The notes under the pieces were generated by a model. That model was not told the origin of the DNA. It searched no databases and saw only the letters and a list, made by a program, of their open reading frames with translations. Positions 15,922-24,752 of a DNA stretch of 64,000 nt are shown piece by piece. The DNA comes from Chryseobacterium herbae (GTDB lineage Bacteria > Bacteroidota > Bacteroidia > Flavobacteriales > Weeksellaceae). The translations under genes and the position numbers were made by a program. The stretch lies in assembly GCF_025154075.1 (NCBI RefSeq), contig NZ_JAOAMU010000002.1:62001-126000 (forward strand), given 5' to 3'. The stretch's first letter is position 1, and each line of letters begins with the position of its first letter.

Positions 15922-17448
15922 TTATTTCACAATAAACTTCAAAGTAGACTGATCAAGTTTTAAAATATAAACTCCCTGCTCAAGATTTTTGATCTTAATA
16001 GAATTTCCATTTTTAAAAGGACTGTTAATCGTCTGAAGTGTTTTCCCCTGAAGATTATAGATCTCTGCTTTTTTGATATTCTGAGTATCTCCTTTTACAA
16101 AGATTTCCTGTCCTGAGATCGGGTTAGGGTAGACCTGAAGCACCTGAACGGCAGTTTCGTCAGCGGCTATTTTCTGAGCCTGTTTTGCAGTTCCCGAATA
16201 GCACGTCCATTTAAGATCATCAATCGCTACTCTGTTGCTGGATGAGCTGTTCACAAGGCTTACCGTTACATTTCCTGAAATATTGATATTATTGATGGTA
16301 GTCGTCGTTGCAGTAGTGCTGTAAGGTACAGTTCCTACTGTTGTTCCGTTTACTTTCACATCAAAAGTTCCATCGCTTCCTGAAAATTTAAGCTGCGTAG
16401 TTACCGTCAGTGATCCGATACCATTGGCTGAACTTCCTGAAGTTAAAGATCCTGATCTTACCGTAATCGCTTTGCTGTTAATAGTCTGGTCTGTTCTGGC
16501 ATCCGTTGCAGTCCATGAAATACCGCTTCCAGTCCATGTTCTTGTTGTATAAGAAGCATTCGCAGCCGGAATTGTTTCAAACGTTTCGTTCACGCAACCT
16601 GTTCCTGGGTTTGGTGTTCCCGGATCTGTAGGTCCAGGATTCGAAGAACCCCAGATTTGATTCACATAATTCGGATTGTCGATGAAAGGGTTTCTGTTCC
16701 CCTGATAAGTGTAAGAAGCATTATTTCTTCCAATTTCAGCTGCCGAAACAGGATCCTGATTGTGCCATGCCAGAAGAACATTCAGCTCCCAGGTCTGTAG
16801 TCCTGGAAATGTTGAATTACCTAACATATTGCCGGAAGAAAAAGTAGAAAGTTTGCTCTGATAACGGGTTACAAAATAGAAGATCATTCTGGCTACATCC
16901 CCTTTGAACTCGTCGATCGGTTCAAATACCGTTCCTGCATATCCTGAAGAAGAAGAGCTTCCCAATTTGGATCCGTTTTTAGAAGTAAATGTTGCCGAAC
17001 CTACCTTTCCGAAAGGATAGTTGCTTCTCATTCCATTCACCTTTCCGTCTGTAGCTCTGATAAAGTGAATATCCGAAACCATCGGCGAAGATTCATTGAA
17101 TAAACTTTGAGGAACAATATGCTCTCTGTTGTAGCAGTTTCCTTCTACAGAATACGTTCCACACTGATTGGTTCCCGGAGTATATTTGTAAGGATCGGCT
17201 CCTGAAGGTTTTTCTGAATAAATATCCATGATGGAACCGTCATTTTCGTAGTTTTTGTCAATGTCAGTTGTTTTATAGCCTGTCCAAAGCCCACCATATC
17301 CTTTGTCCTGATGTCCGCTTGTAATGATAGAACTTAACGCCGTTTTCAGCGCGGCACCGCTTAATCCATTGGCTGAATTGTAATACCCTGCAGGAGCCTG
17401 AGCATTGGCAAACCCAGCTATTACAGTACATAAGATCAATTTTTTCAT
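15922..17448 (-). CDS. Secreted endonuclease I with T9SS sorting domain
   Basis: A 508-residue extracellular nuclease. A signal peptide (MKKLILCTVIAGFANAQ) precedes an endonuclease I domain (~20-265). NREHIVPQSLF carries the catalytic His of the beta-beta-alpha metal fold, and DIHFIRATDGKVNGMRSNYP is the following conserved block. A strand-rich spacer (~280-420) follows. The last ~75 residues (VYPNP, LEQGVYILKL) are a type A sorting domain for the type IX secretion system. The enzyme should cut DNA and RNA outside the cell for nutrient gain or biofilm matrix turnover. It is monocistronic between two terminators. Confidence 0.93.
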   Translation of the reverse strand: MKKLILCTVIAGFANAQAPAGYYNSANGLSGAALKTALSSIITSGHQDKGYGGLWTGYKTTDIDKNYENDGSIMDIYSEKPSGADPYKYTPGTNQCGTYSVEGNCYNREHIVPQSLFNESSPMVSDIHFIRATDGKVNGMRSNYPFGKVGSATFTSKNGSKLGSSSSSGYAGTVFEPIDEFKGDVARMIFYFVTRYQSKLSTFSSGNMLGNSTFPGLQTWELNVLLAWHNQDPVSAAEIGRNNASYTYQGNRNPFIDNPNYVNQIWGSSNPGPTDPGTPNPGTGCVNETFETIPAANASYTTRTWTGSGISWTATDARTDQTINSKAITVRSGSLTSGSSANGIGSLTVTTQLKFSGSDGTFDVKVNGTTVGTVPYSTTATTTTINNINISGNVTVSLVNSSSSNRVAIDDLKWTCYSGTAKQAQKIAADETAVQVLQVYPNPISGQEIFVKGDTQNIKKAEIYNLQGKTLQTINSPFKNGNSIKIKNLEQGVYILKLDQSTLKFIVK

Positions 17449-17639
17449 ATCAATAAAATTTCTGTAAGAATACTATATTTTCACGAAAAAGAAATTACAT
17501 AATTGTTAATTTTAAAATGTACCGCATGCAGTTTGTGAAGCTCCGAATTAACTTCAAATGATTGTAGACTCATTTCAATGGCAGACGATTTCTCCAGAGG
17601 GGAATTTAACCGACCTATGAAGATGGAGCGTTAAGAAAA

Positions 17640-17830
17640 TTAAAACTTAATCCGTTAAAAAATTTCCACTGTCTGAGTGCGGGATAAAATATTGAAATGG
17701 AACTGTAATATTTAATCCGCACGAGTTTTGGAAATTTTAGGATTAATTTTTAATTTTTAGCGGAAGATTTCAGTCTTGAATTTTTCGTTCTTTTGTTTCA
17801 AGACAAAAGGACAGGTAAAAGAAATTCCTG
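17640..17830. repeat. Long intergenic repeat-like element
   Basis: The 490-bp gap upstream of the endonuclease gene holds no gene. This part contains TTTCCACTGTCTGAG and GAGTTTTGGAAATTTT around an AT-rich middle, then AGCGGAAGATTTCAGTCTTGAATTTTT, and ends in the hairpin CTTTTGT-TTCAAG-ACAAAAG (17794-17813). From memory, this order of words is a recurrent intergenic element in Chryseobacterium genomes; only one copy lies in this window, so I cannot prove repetition here. 17449-17639 shows nothing recognisable. Confidence 0.45.
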
Positions 17831-17885
17831 AAAGTTTAATGTCTAAAAAAATATTTGAAGCTTTCAATTCTTTTGAACGAAAAAA

Positions 17886-17912
17886 ATCCGGCACAGAAAA
17901 ACTGCACCGGAT
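17886..17912 (-). terminator. Terminator for the DUF4136 lipoprotein gene
   Basis: ATCCGGCACAG and CTGCACCGGAT form a stem interrupted by one two-base mismatch. Read on the minus strand it is followed by a T run. It lies 29 bp downstream of the gene's stop. Confidence 0.8.
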
Positions 17913-17940
17913 GATATATAAAATTGATTTAAAATAAATC

Positions 17941-18471
17941 TTACTTTCTCTGAGGAGGATAATTTTTCATGATCTCAGCCATAATCTCAGGAATCTGTCT
18001 CTGTTTGGATTTTGGAGAATCCACGGAAATTCCGCTTCCGATTCCCTGCCAAACCAGTTTGTTCGTTTTAGAATCGATCAGATCAACGATTATTGCGCCT
18101 TCATTATAGTTGCTGGTCCATGTTCTGCTCATACCAACGCCCCATCCGAAAGAACCGCCCCATCCCCACATTCCGTAAGGAGAGCTGTTGTTGGTGATGT
18201 CCGTTACTTTTTTATGATTTGCTTTTACATTAACGATCAGATCAGGATTCTCGCCGGACTGAAGTCCTTTGGTTTGAAGCTGTCTCGATAACTCGTTTAA
18301 AACTCTGTCTTTATCAATATCATTCAGTTTCAGATCGTCAATTCTGATCTTATAGGTTTTATAAGTCGTAAAATTGGCCGTTTCCGCATAATCTGAACGT
18401 ACCTGGAAAGGACTGCACGATGTAAGGCCTAATGCAGCCGTGGCTAACAAAATAAAAATATATTTTTTCAT
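17941..18471 (-). CDS. DUF4136 domain lipoprotein
   Basis: A 176-residue lipoprotein. The signal ends in LGLTSCS (lipidation at Cys19), followed by the DUF4136 pattern: YAETANFTTYKTYKI, then a glycine/tryptophan-rich loop (GMWGWGGSFGWGVG, ~99-112) and EGAIIVDLIDSKTNKLVWQG. Family members are envelope lipoproteins of unknown function. The start codon lies 1 bp behind the DUF5522 stop, so the two genes form an operon. Confidence 0.88.
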   Translation of the reverse strand: MKKYIFILLATAALGLTSCSPFQVRSDYAETANFTTYKTYKIRIDDLKLNDIDKDRVLNELSRQLQTKGLQSGENPDLIVNVKANHKKVTDITNNSSPYGMWGWGGSFGWGVGMSRTWTSNYNEGAIIVDLIDSKTNKLVWQGIGSGISVDSPKSKQRQIPEIMAEIMKNYPPQRK

Positions 18472-18472
18472 T

Positions 18473-18658
<186 letters not shown>

Positions 18659-18682
18659 TTAAATCTCTAAGTCAAAAAACTT

Positions 18683-18690
18683 TATATTTG
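18683..18690 (+). promoter_or_regulatory. -7 promoter element upstream of the HExxH mini-protein
   Basis: TATATTTG is a perfect TAnnTTTG. If used, transcription would start around 18695-18697, right at the ATG (18696), giving a nearly leaderless mRNA. No TTG -33 element is seen at the normal distance. Confidence 0.5.
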
Positions 18691-18695
18691 TGAGT

Positions 18696-19022
18696 ATGAT
18701 AATTATATGCCAAAAGCCATTAAAAAAATTAAAAATTAACGGCATTGCTCTCTTTCCCTTTATCTTCATTAGGAAACCCGAAGATAAGGAAAATAATGTA
18801 CTTATCAATCACGAAAAAATCCATCTGAGACAGCAGCTGGAAATGCTTATTATTTTCTTTTACATTGTTTATGTTATCGAATATTACTACTGGTTTTTCA
18901 AACTCAAAGACGGTTTCCTGGCCTATAAAAGGATCTCATTTGAACGGGAAGCCTACGCCAATGAACATGATCTGGATTATCTGAAAAAAAGGAAGTTCTG
19001 GAATTTCAGGAAGTATTTGTAA
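18696..19022 (+). CDS. Small membrane protein with HExxH motif
   Basis: A 108-residue protein from the ATG at 18696; a GTG two codons earlier is also possible but lies partly in the -7 element. Visible features are LINHEKIHLRQQLE (an HExxH zincin-like motif, ~37-50), one long hydrophobic stretch (~52-72), and ISFEREAYANEHDL (~84-97). In that last block a Glu could be the third metal ligand, as in gluzincins. It looks like a stripped-down M48/M56-type core, but I know no activity for it. It stands alone, divergent from the DUF5522 gene. Confidence 0.75.
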   Translation: MIIICQKPLKKLKINGIALFPFIFIRKPEDKENNVLINHEKIHLRQQLEMLIIFFYIVYVIEYYYWFFKLKDGFLAYKRISFEREAYANEHDLDYLKKRKFWNFRKYL

Positions 19023-19025
19023 TAA

Positions 19026-19084
19026 ATGTATAATGTATAATGTATAATGTATAATGTATAATGTATAATGTATAATGTATAATG
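19026..19084. repeat. Heptanucleotide tandem repeat (ATGTATA)n
   Basis: Eight uninterrupted copies of ATGTATA (19026-19081) followed by a partial ATG. It starts 4 bp after the stop of the HExxH gene. Such perfect short arrays change copy number by slippage. It lies outside any gene and promoter I can see, so an effect on expression is uncertain. Confidence 0.95.
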
Positions 19085-19096
19085 GTTACCTTAAAA

Positions 19097-19162
19097 TTCA
19101 ATAGGGGTGGGCTTTAGCCCGCCTTCAAAAAATAACCCGTCTTCTGCGGCTTTAGCCAAAAC
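19097..19162. repeat. GGGCTTTAGCCC repeat, copy 1
   Basis: TTCAATAGGGGTGGGCTTTAGCCC, then after a short variable spacer TCTGCGGCTTTAGCCAAAAC. The same two-part arrangement occurs at 35396-35460. GGGCTTTAGCCC and GGCTTTAGCC are palindromic cores, as in REP-type elements. Confidence 0.8.
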
Positions 19163-19357
19163 ATAAAAATTAAAACACAAATTGCACAAATATTATTACG
19201 AATGATCACAAATGCATTTAGTATCATCATCTGTGAAAATCTGCGTCCTCCGTGGTTAAAAAAATAATCAACCTTAAATTTTTCTCTATTTTCTATCGTA
19301 ATAAATCAAAATAATTCACGCAATTTATATAAATCCACAGAAACACAAATCTTTTAC
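19163..19357. other. Gene-free AT-rich spacer with repeat-like words
   Basis: No gene is seen. Stretches such as AATTGCACAAATATTATTACG and ATCTGTGAAAATCTGCGTCC resemble, from memory, dispersed intergenic words of Flavobacteriia, but no second copy lies in this window. Confidence 0.4.
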
Positions 19358-19365
19358 TAATTTTG
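19358..19365 (+). promoter_or_regulatory. -7 promoter element for the PLP-dependent deaminase gene
   Basis: TAATTTTG is a perfect TAnnTTTG located 23 bp before the ATG at 19389. No clear TTG -33 element is present. Confidence 0.55.
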
Positions 19366-19388
19366 CAGATAATAGTTAAACCGCTAAA

Positions 19389-20297
19389 ATGCTATTAAAA
19401 GCCCCGGCAGAACCCATTCCCATTCAGGAAATACCTATTCAAAACAATATAAAACTCTTTATCAAAAGAGAAGACCTCGTTCATCCCCAAATCTCAGGAA
19501 ACAAATACTGGAAACTCTTTTACAATATCAACAACTATCTGGAGAAAAATCCGGAAACCCCCTATCTGATTACATTTGGCGGGGCCTACTCCAATCATAT
19601 TGCCGCAGTATCTGCAGCAGGAAGCTTGTCGGGTATTCAGACATTGGGAATCATCAGAGGTGAAGAACTCGAACATAAATGGCGTGATAATCCTACACTT
19701 CTTTTTGCGAAAAGAAACGGAATGAATCTGAAATTTGTCACCCGTGAGGAATACCGCCACAAAGAAAAATTAACCGAATTTTTACAAAACGAATTCCCGG
19801 ATGCCCTGATCATTCCTGAAGGAGGCACCAATGAAGAGGCTGTAGCAGGCGTAAAAATGATGCTGAATGACCAAACAAAAGATTTTGATTATCTTTGCAC
19901 CGCAGTCGGAACCGGAGGAACGGTTGCTGGAATTGCGAAATTTTGTGAAGAAAATCAGAAAGTTATAGGATTTAAGGTCGTTGACGATACTTCACTGGAG
20001 AATAAAATCTTAGAATTAACTTCAGGACGGAATTTTAATCTAATAGATTCATGTTTTGGAGGTTATGGTAAAATAAAAGATGAAAACATCCGTTTTATCA
20101 ATGATTTTAAAGAGAAATACGGGATCCCTTTGGAACCGGTATATACGGGAAAAATGATGCAGAAAGTTTTCGAACTGATAGATGAAGGATATTTTCCTGA
20201 GAACAGCAGGGTTTTGTGCTTTCATACCGGCGGATTGCAGGGTATTGAAGGAGCCAACTTGCTTTTGGAAAAACAGAATAGAAATTTAATTATATAA
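19389..20297 (+). CDS. PLP-dependent ACC deaminase / D-cysteine desulfhydrase-like enzyme
   Basis: A 302-residue fold-type II PLP enzyme. LFIKREDLVHPQISGNKYWK near residues 24-43 carries the Schiff-base lysine in the SGNKYxK motif. FGGAYSNHIAAVSAAG (~64-79) and TAVGTGGTVAGI (~176-187) bind substrate and cofactor phosphate. The group covers ACC deaminase and D-cysteine desulfhydrase; residues that separate the two cannot be judged safely by eye. It is followed 16 bp later by the glucosaminidase gene, possibly in one transcript. Confidence 0.85.
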   Translation: MLLKAPAEPIPIQEIPIQNNIKLFIKREDLVHPQISGNKYWKLFYNINNYLEKNPETPYLITFGGAYSNHIAAVSAAGSLSGIQTLGIIRGEELEHKWRDNPTLLFAKRNGMNLKFVTREEYRHKEKLTEFLQNEFPDALIIPEGGTNEEAVAGVKMMLNDQTKDFDYLCTAVGTGGTVAGIAKFCEENQKVIGFKVVDDTSLENKILELTSGRNFNLIDSCFGGYGKIKDENIRFINDFKEKYGIPLEPVYTGKMMQKVFELIDEGYFPENSRVLCFHTGGLQGIEGANLLLEKQNRNLII

Positions 20298-20313
20298 GTA
20301 AAAATTGAAAAAC

Positions 20314-21375
20314 ATGAAAAGACTTTTCTTACTCATAAGCCTTTTAGTTTTATCAAAATTCTCAGCTCAGGCTTGGGCTACTGAAGACCAGTACATTCAG
20401 AAATTCGCTAAATATGCGGTAGAGGAGATGGAAAAATACAAAATTCCTGCTTCTATCACATTGGCCCAGGGACTCTTGGAGACCGGAGGAGGGCAAAGCA
20501 GACTGGCTCAGGAAGGCAAAAATCACTTCGGAATAAAATGTAAAGAAGACTGGACCGGAAAAACCATGAAGCATACGGATGACGCTCCCAATGAATGTTT
20601 CCGTGTCTATGACGATCCAAGACAGTCGTACGAAGATCACTCGGTATTTTTATCCACAAGAAAATATTACGCGAATCTTTTCAATCTTGATATGAAAGAT
20701 TACAAAGCGTGGGCACACGGTCTTAAAAAAGCGGGTTACGCAACCAATCCCCGTTACGCTTCCATCCTCATCACCAAAATCGAAAAATACAGATTGTATG
20801 AGTTTGATGATACAAGTTCAAGAGAAGTTCTCTATGCCGTTCTTAAAATGTATCCGGATCTGAAAGATGACCGCACATTTATGGCTCAGCTGGAACCTGC
20901 AAAAATGGTCACCAAAAAAGCTAAAGATCAGGTTACCGTAGAAGTTCCTTACAAGCAGACCTCTTACGCGCAGCAACAGAAAAGAGTGGAGCGGATCAAA
21001 ACAAAAGCTGAAATTCTTAATTCAATTCTTATCAAAACACATCCGAACGAAGGTTTAAGATATATCGTCATTCCTGAAGATACCAACGTTAAATTTATTG
21101 CAGATAAATTCAGAGTGAGCGAAAGCAGACTGATCAAATGGAATGAATTGGATAGTGATGTATTAAAGAAAAATGATATCGTTTTCCTTGAATCTAAAAA
21201 TTCTGCCGGAAATACAGCCATCTACAAAGCCGAATCCGGTGAAGATATGCACGATATCGCTCAGAAATTCGGAATCAAATTGAATAAATTATACGCAAAA
21301 AACAGAATGGATGAAGGACAAAAACCGTCTGCAGGCCAGCTGATTTATTTGATTGATAAAAAACCCAGAAACTAA
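20314..21375 (+). CDS. Exported glucosaminidase (GH73-like) with LysM modules
   Basis: About 353 residues from the ATG at 20314, preferred over an upstream TTG because MKRLFLLISLLVLSKFSAQA is a complete signal peptide. The N-terminal domain (~25-160) has the GH73 pattern: KIPASITLAQGLLETGGGQS with the catalytic Glu, then GKNHFGIKCKEDW and FRVYDDPRQSYEDHS. Two LysM-like modules (~250-295, ~305-350) bind peptidoglycan. It should cut beta-1,4 bonds after N-acetylglucosamine during cell-wall turnover or separation, acting in the periplasm. Confidence 0.92.
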   Translation: MKRLFLLISLLVLSKFSAQAWATEDQYIQKFAKYAVEEMEKYKIPASITLAQGLLETGGGQSRLAQEGKNHFGIKCKEDWTGKTMKHTDDAPNECFRVYDDPRQSYEDHSVFLSTRKYYANLFNLDMKDYKAWAHGLKKAGYATNPRYASILITKIEKYRLYEFDDTSSREVLYAVLKMYPDLKDDRTFMAQLEPAKMVTKKAKDQVTVEVPYKQTSYAQQQKRVERIKTKAEILNSILIKTHPNEGLRYIVIPEDTNVKFIADKFRVSESRLIKWNELDSDVLKKNDIVFLESKNSAGNTAIYKAESGEDMHDIAQKFGIKLNKLYAKNRMDEGQKPSAGQLIYLIDKKPRN

Positions 21376-21451
21376 TTTTTTGTTGTTTAATTTATGGCTG
21401 CCAGTTCTGAGTTAACGGTCAAACCATAAACGCTCAACGTTCAACTAAAAT

Positions 21452-22735
21452 ATGAAATACCAAAGAAGTTCGGCTTTATTTGATGAAGCCTACAAATACA
21501 TTCCAGGAGGAGTTAATTCTCCGGTTCGAGCATTCAAATCAGTAGGAGGAGTTCCTGTATTCATGAAATCGGCAAAAGGAGCCTATCTTACCGATGCAGA
21601 TGACAATACCTATATCGACTATATCAATTCATGGGGACCGGCTATTTTAGGCCACACCCATCCCGAAGTACTGGAAGAGCTGAAATTACAGGCTGAAAAA
21701 GGCTTTTCTTTCGGAGCACCTACAGAACTGGAAACAGAAATTGCAAAATTCATCGTAGAAAATGTCCCGAATATTGACCAGATCAGAATGGTTTCTTCAG
21801 GTACAGAAGCATGTATGAGTGCTGTAAGACTGGCCAGAGGTTTTACAAAAAGAGATAAGATCGTTAAATTTGAAGGCTGTTATCATGGTCACTCAGATTC
21901 ATTCCTGATCAAGGCAGGAAGCGGTGCAGCAACTTTCGGAAACCCGAATTCTCCTGGAGTAACAGAAGGAACAGCCAAAGACACTCTTTTAGCCCGTTAT
22001 AACGATTTCGAGCAGGTAGAAGATCTGTTTCGTCACAATCAGGGACAAATAGCAGCCGTGATCATTGAGCCGGTTGCTGGAAATATGGGCTGTGTACTTC
22101 CTGAAAACAATTTCCTTCAAAACTTAAGAAAAATCTGCGATGAAAACGGAGCTTTATTGATTTTTGATGAGGTGATGACCGGTTTCAGACTGGCTTTCGG
22201 AGGGGCACAGGAATTATATAACGTGAAAGCTGACCTTGTTACTTACGGAAAAGTGATCGGTGGAGGACTTCCGGTAGGAGCATTTGCAGGAAGAAACGAA
22301 ATCATGGATCATCTGGCGCCTAAAGGAGGGGTTTATCAGGCCGGAACCTTAAGTGGAAATCCATTGGCTATGAGAGCAGGATTAAAAACATTACAGCTCA
22401 TCAAAAATGATCCGGAATTTTTTAACAGAATCAATAAAACCGCAGAAACACTGGATTTTGGAATAGGAAAAATTCTGAATGAAAAAGGAATTGCCCACAA
22501 AATCAACAGAAAGGGATCAATGATGTCTGTATTTTTTCATATCAACAGCGTTTCCAATTTTGATGAAGCAGCGGCTTCCAACCATTCGCTGTTCAATAAT
22601 TTCTTTCACCAGATGCTTCAGAATGGAGTATATCTTCCGCCAAGTGGATATGAAACCTATTTCATAAGTGATGCCATCAAGGATAGAGAAATCGATAGGA
22701 CGCTTGAAGCAGTAAGAAAATTTGAATATTCTTAA
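21452..22735 (+). CDS. hemL: Glutamate-1-semialdehyde 2,1-aminomutase
   Basis: A 427-residue PLP enzyme that turns glutamate-1-semialdehyde into 5-aminolevulinate in the C5 haem pathway. Landmarks are [18 protein letters not shown] at the N-terminus, [50 protein letters not shown] (the PLP-ring Asp) and [18 protein letters not shown] with the PLP lysine. Length and motifs are those of true HemL rather than other class III transaminases. No haem genes are adjacent. A strong terminator follows. Confidence 0.97.
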   Translation: MKYQRSSALFDEAYKYIPGGVNSPVRAFKSVGGVPVFMKSAKGAYLTDADDNTYIDYINSWGPAILGHTHPEVLEELKLQAEKGFSFGAPTELETEIAKFIVENVPNIDQIRMVSSGTEACMSAVRLARGFTKRDKIVKFEGCYHGHSDSFLIKAGSGAATFGNPNSPGVTEGTAKDTLLARYNDFEQVEDLFRHNQGQIAAVIIEPVAGNMGCVLPENNFLQNLRKICDENGALLIFDEVMTGFRLAFGGAQELYNVKADLVTYGKVIGGGLPVGAFAGRNEIMDHLAPKGGVYQAGTLSGNPLAMRAGLKTLQLIKNDPEFFNRINKTAETLDFGIGKILNEKGIAHKINRKGSMMSVFFHINSVSNFDEAAASNHSLFNNFFHQMLQNGVYLPPSGYETYFISDAIKDREIDRTLEAVRKFEYS

Positions 22736-22759
22736 GATTTAAACAGATCAATTATAATG

Positions 22760-22790
22760 GAACCGGGTTTTAAAATCCGGTTCTTTTTTT
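22760..22790 (+). terminator. Terminator after hemL
   Basis: GAACCGG and CCGGTTC pair (with further A-T pairs inside the loop) and are followed by a run of seven T. It lies 25 bp downstream of the hemL stop. Confidence 0.9.
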
Positions 22791-22814
22791 ATTATAAGAT
22801 TGATATTTGAATAG

Positions 22815-22957
22815 TTTTTGAAACATGAAGATGAATGAAGGAGGTAAGAAAAGTTAAGAAAAAATCAAATGACTTTTTTTACTGATTCTACTTAAAACGA
22901 AGCTCAAACTTAATATTCTTAAAAACTGAATGAATCTTAATGGTTTAACATTTTCAG
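22815..22957 (-). repeat. ~140-bp interspersed repeat, copy A
   Basis: Read on the minus strand it runs from CTGAAAATGTTAAACC through CATTAAGATTCATTCAG, TTTAAGAATATTAAGTTTGA, CATTTGATTTTTTCTTAAC and TTCATCTTCATGTTTC. It is nearly identical, over long blocks, to copy B at 24557-24698 on the opposite strand. Together they bracket the first amidohydrolase gene as an inverted pair. There is no coding capacity. Confidence 0.88.
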
Positions 22958-22986
22958 CACAAAACAAATTAAGTCATCCAATAAAT

Positions 22987-23043
22987 CATACAGATATTGT
23001 AATAAACCATACACCTTCATCCTGCCCGTTCTTTCTATTTTTG
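22987..23043 (+). promoter_or_regulatory. AraC-type operator and promoter of amidohydrolase 1
   Basis: Two direct CATACA half-sites (22987-22992 and 23008-23013) start 21 bp apart, within AATAAATCATACA and AAACCATACACC. The downstream one begins 28 bp before a perfect -7 element TATTTTTG (23036-23043). The same layout stands before the paralogous gene at 25747. Site spacing of two helical turns is typical of AraC-family activators; the regulator gene lies between the two targets. Confidence 0.65.
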
Positions 23044-23060
23044 TAATAAATAGATTGGAA

Positions 23061-24395
23061 ATGAAGACCTCTGACAATACGATATCCCGTAAAGATTTTA
23101 TAAGAAATTCAGCGCTGGCCGCAGCCGGACTTAGCTTAATGCCCAATATCATGGTAGCATCTCCTTTTTTTGGAGAACATACTGTTTCGGCAAAAGGAAA
23201 ATTAAGCCTTAAGAATGTCCGTCTGGAAACCGGTTTTGAGTATGAAGAAGGAGAAGTTATTGCTACCAAAACCGATCTGTTTTGTATTGAAATTGAAAAC
23301 GGGAAAATCAAAAGTATAGCCCCAAATCAACCGAATGCAAAAGCCACTGATGCCAAAGGAATGCTTATGCTTCCTGCATTTAAAGATATGCATATTCATT
23401 TGGATAAAACGTTTTACGGCGATAAATGGCAGGCGGTCAGAAAAAGAACGGGTGGTGTAAAAGGAATGATTACGCTTGAGCAGAAAATGCTTCCCGAAAT
23501 GCTGAAAAACTCAACATTCAAAGCAGAAAAAATGATTGAACTGTTGCAGTCAAAAGGAACATCTTTTGCGAGAAGTCATGTCAATATTGAACCCACCTCA
23601 AAACTGGACTCATTAAAAAACCTTCAGAAGGCTTTAGAAAATAAAAAGAAAGGTTTCGGAGCCGAACTGGTTGCTTTTCCACAACATGGCGTTTTTTATA
23701 CAGATTCGGTGCCTTATCTGAAAGAGGCAGCTCAGATGGACATTGATTTTATCGGTGGAGTAGACCCGTTTAACATTGACGGAAATATTGAAAAAACAGC
23801 TGATTTTTCGGTTCAGCTGGCTTTAGATCACAAAAAAGGAATTGATATTCACCTTCATGAAACCGGCGAATCAGGGTTGAATACCGTGGAATATCTCATC
23901 AAAAAAGTCAATGAAAATCCTTCACTGAAAGGAAAAACATACCTGAGTCATTGTTTTATTTTAGCCAAATTAGACAAAACGAAACAGGAAGAAATGGCTG
24001 AAAAGCTATCGGAAGCTCAGATCGGAATTGTTTCTACCATCCCGTTTGGAAACCTCATCATGCCGATTCCTGTGCTGTATAAGCATAATGTAACGGTTTT
24101 GACCGGGAATGACAGCATTGTAGATCACTGGAATACTTTCGGGACAGGAAGTGTGCTTCAGAAAGCAAATCAGATGGCGCAATTGTATGGATATTCCACA
24201 GAGTTTTTATTATCCAGAAGTCTGAAACTGGCAACGGCGAATGTTCTTCCATTGGATGACAAAGGAAACCAACAATGGCCAAAAGCCGGAGATCAGGCAG
24301 ATTTTGTGCTGATGAATGCAAGCTGCTCGGCAGAAGCGGTATCAAGAATTTCAAATGTGGAATCACTAGTTCATCAGGGAAATGTGGTTTATTAA
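23061..24395 (+). CDS. Amidohydrolase, cytosine deaminase-like, with N-terminal export signal
   Basis: About 444 residues from the ATG at 23061. The N-terminus (TISRKDFIRNSALAAAGLSL) looks like a Tat-type signal with Arg-Lys instead of Arg-Arg, as in Bacteroidota periplasmic enzymes. Metal-binding motifs follow the cytosine deaminase branch: MHIHLDKTFYG, DIHLHETGESG, YLSHCFILA and LTGNDSIVDHW. Members deaminate or hydrolyse cytosine-like or N-substituted ring compounds; the real substrate is unknown. The enzyme at 25747 is a close paralogue without signal, so the two may act on the same compound in different compartments. The gene is bracketed by inverted ~140-bp repeats. Confidence 0.87.
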   Translation: MKTSDNTISRKDFIRNSALAAAGLSLMPNIMVASPFFGEHTVSAKGKLSLKNVRLETGFEYEEGEVIATKTDLFCIEIENGKIKSIAPNQPNAKATDAKGMLMLPAFKDMHIHLDKTFYGDKWQAVRKRTGGVKGMITLEQKMLPEMLKNSTFKAEKMIELLQSKGTSFARSHVNIEPTSKLDSLKNLQKALENKKKGFGAELVAFPQHGVFYTDSVPYLKEAAQMDIDFIGGVDPFNIDGNIEKTADFSVQLALDHKKGIDIHLHETGESGLNTVEYLIKKVNENPSLKGKTYLSHCFILAKLDKTKQEEMAEKLSEAQIGIVSTIPFGNLIMPIPVLYKHNVTVLTGNDSIVDHWNTFGTGSVLQKANQMAQLYGYSTEFLLSRSLKLATANVLPLDDKGNQQWPKAGDQADFVLMNASCSAEAVSRISNVESLVHQGNVVY

Positions 24396-24425
24396 AAACA
24401 AGAGGATGAAAGTTGTACTCCTACT

Positions 24426-24448
24426 TTTGAAAATCAAAGATTTTCAAA
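24426..24448 (+). terminator. Hairpin downstream of amidohydrolase 1
   Basis: TTTGAAAATC and GATTTTCAAA form a perfect 10-bp stem with a 3-base loop, 30 bp after the stop. No T run follows, so it may stabilise the mRNA end rather than terminate. The next 100 bp contain repeated ACTTAAGTG words typical of intergenic repeats. Confidence 0.5.
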
Positions 24449-24556
24449 GAACTTAAGTGATCTTCTTTTCCCAATATTTTCAACTTAAAATAACTTAAGT
24501 GTTTAAAAACTTTTGTGGCTAAGAAATAATTTTGTGCAGATTGATCAGATCTTTTT

Positions 24557-24698
24557 CTGAAAATATTGAACCATTAAGATTCATTCAGTTTTTAAGAATA
24601 TTAAGTTTGAGCTCCGCTGTGAAGTAGAATCACTTAAAAAATCATTTGATTTTTTCTTAACTAACCTTATCTCCTTTATTCATCTTAATGTTTCAAAA
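24557..24698 (+). repeat. ~140-bp interspersed repeat, copy B
   Basis: Same element as 22815-22957 in opposite orientation. Shared blocks include CATTAAGATTCATTCAG, TTTAAGAATATTAAGTTTGA, AAGTAGAATCA and ATTTGATTTTTTCTTAACT. It ends 55 bp before the AraC gene. A more diverged third copy is at 54805-54955. Confidence 0.88.
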
Positions 24699-24752
24699 TT
24701 ACTCCTATGATCAGTGCGTTTTATTGTTAAAAGCAATCAATCTTGTTTAAAA

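Noticed and set aside
22815..24698. Insertion sequence or composite transposon
   Set aside because: The bracketed gene is an amidohydrolase, no transposase is present, and the ~140-bp repeats do not end in visible target duplications.
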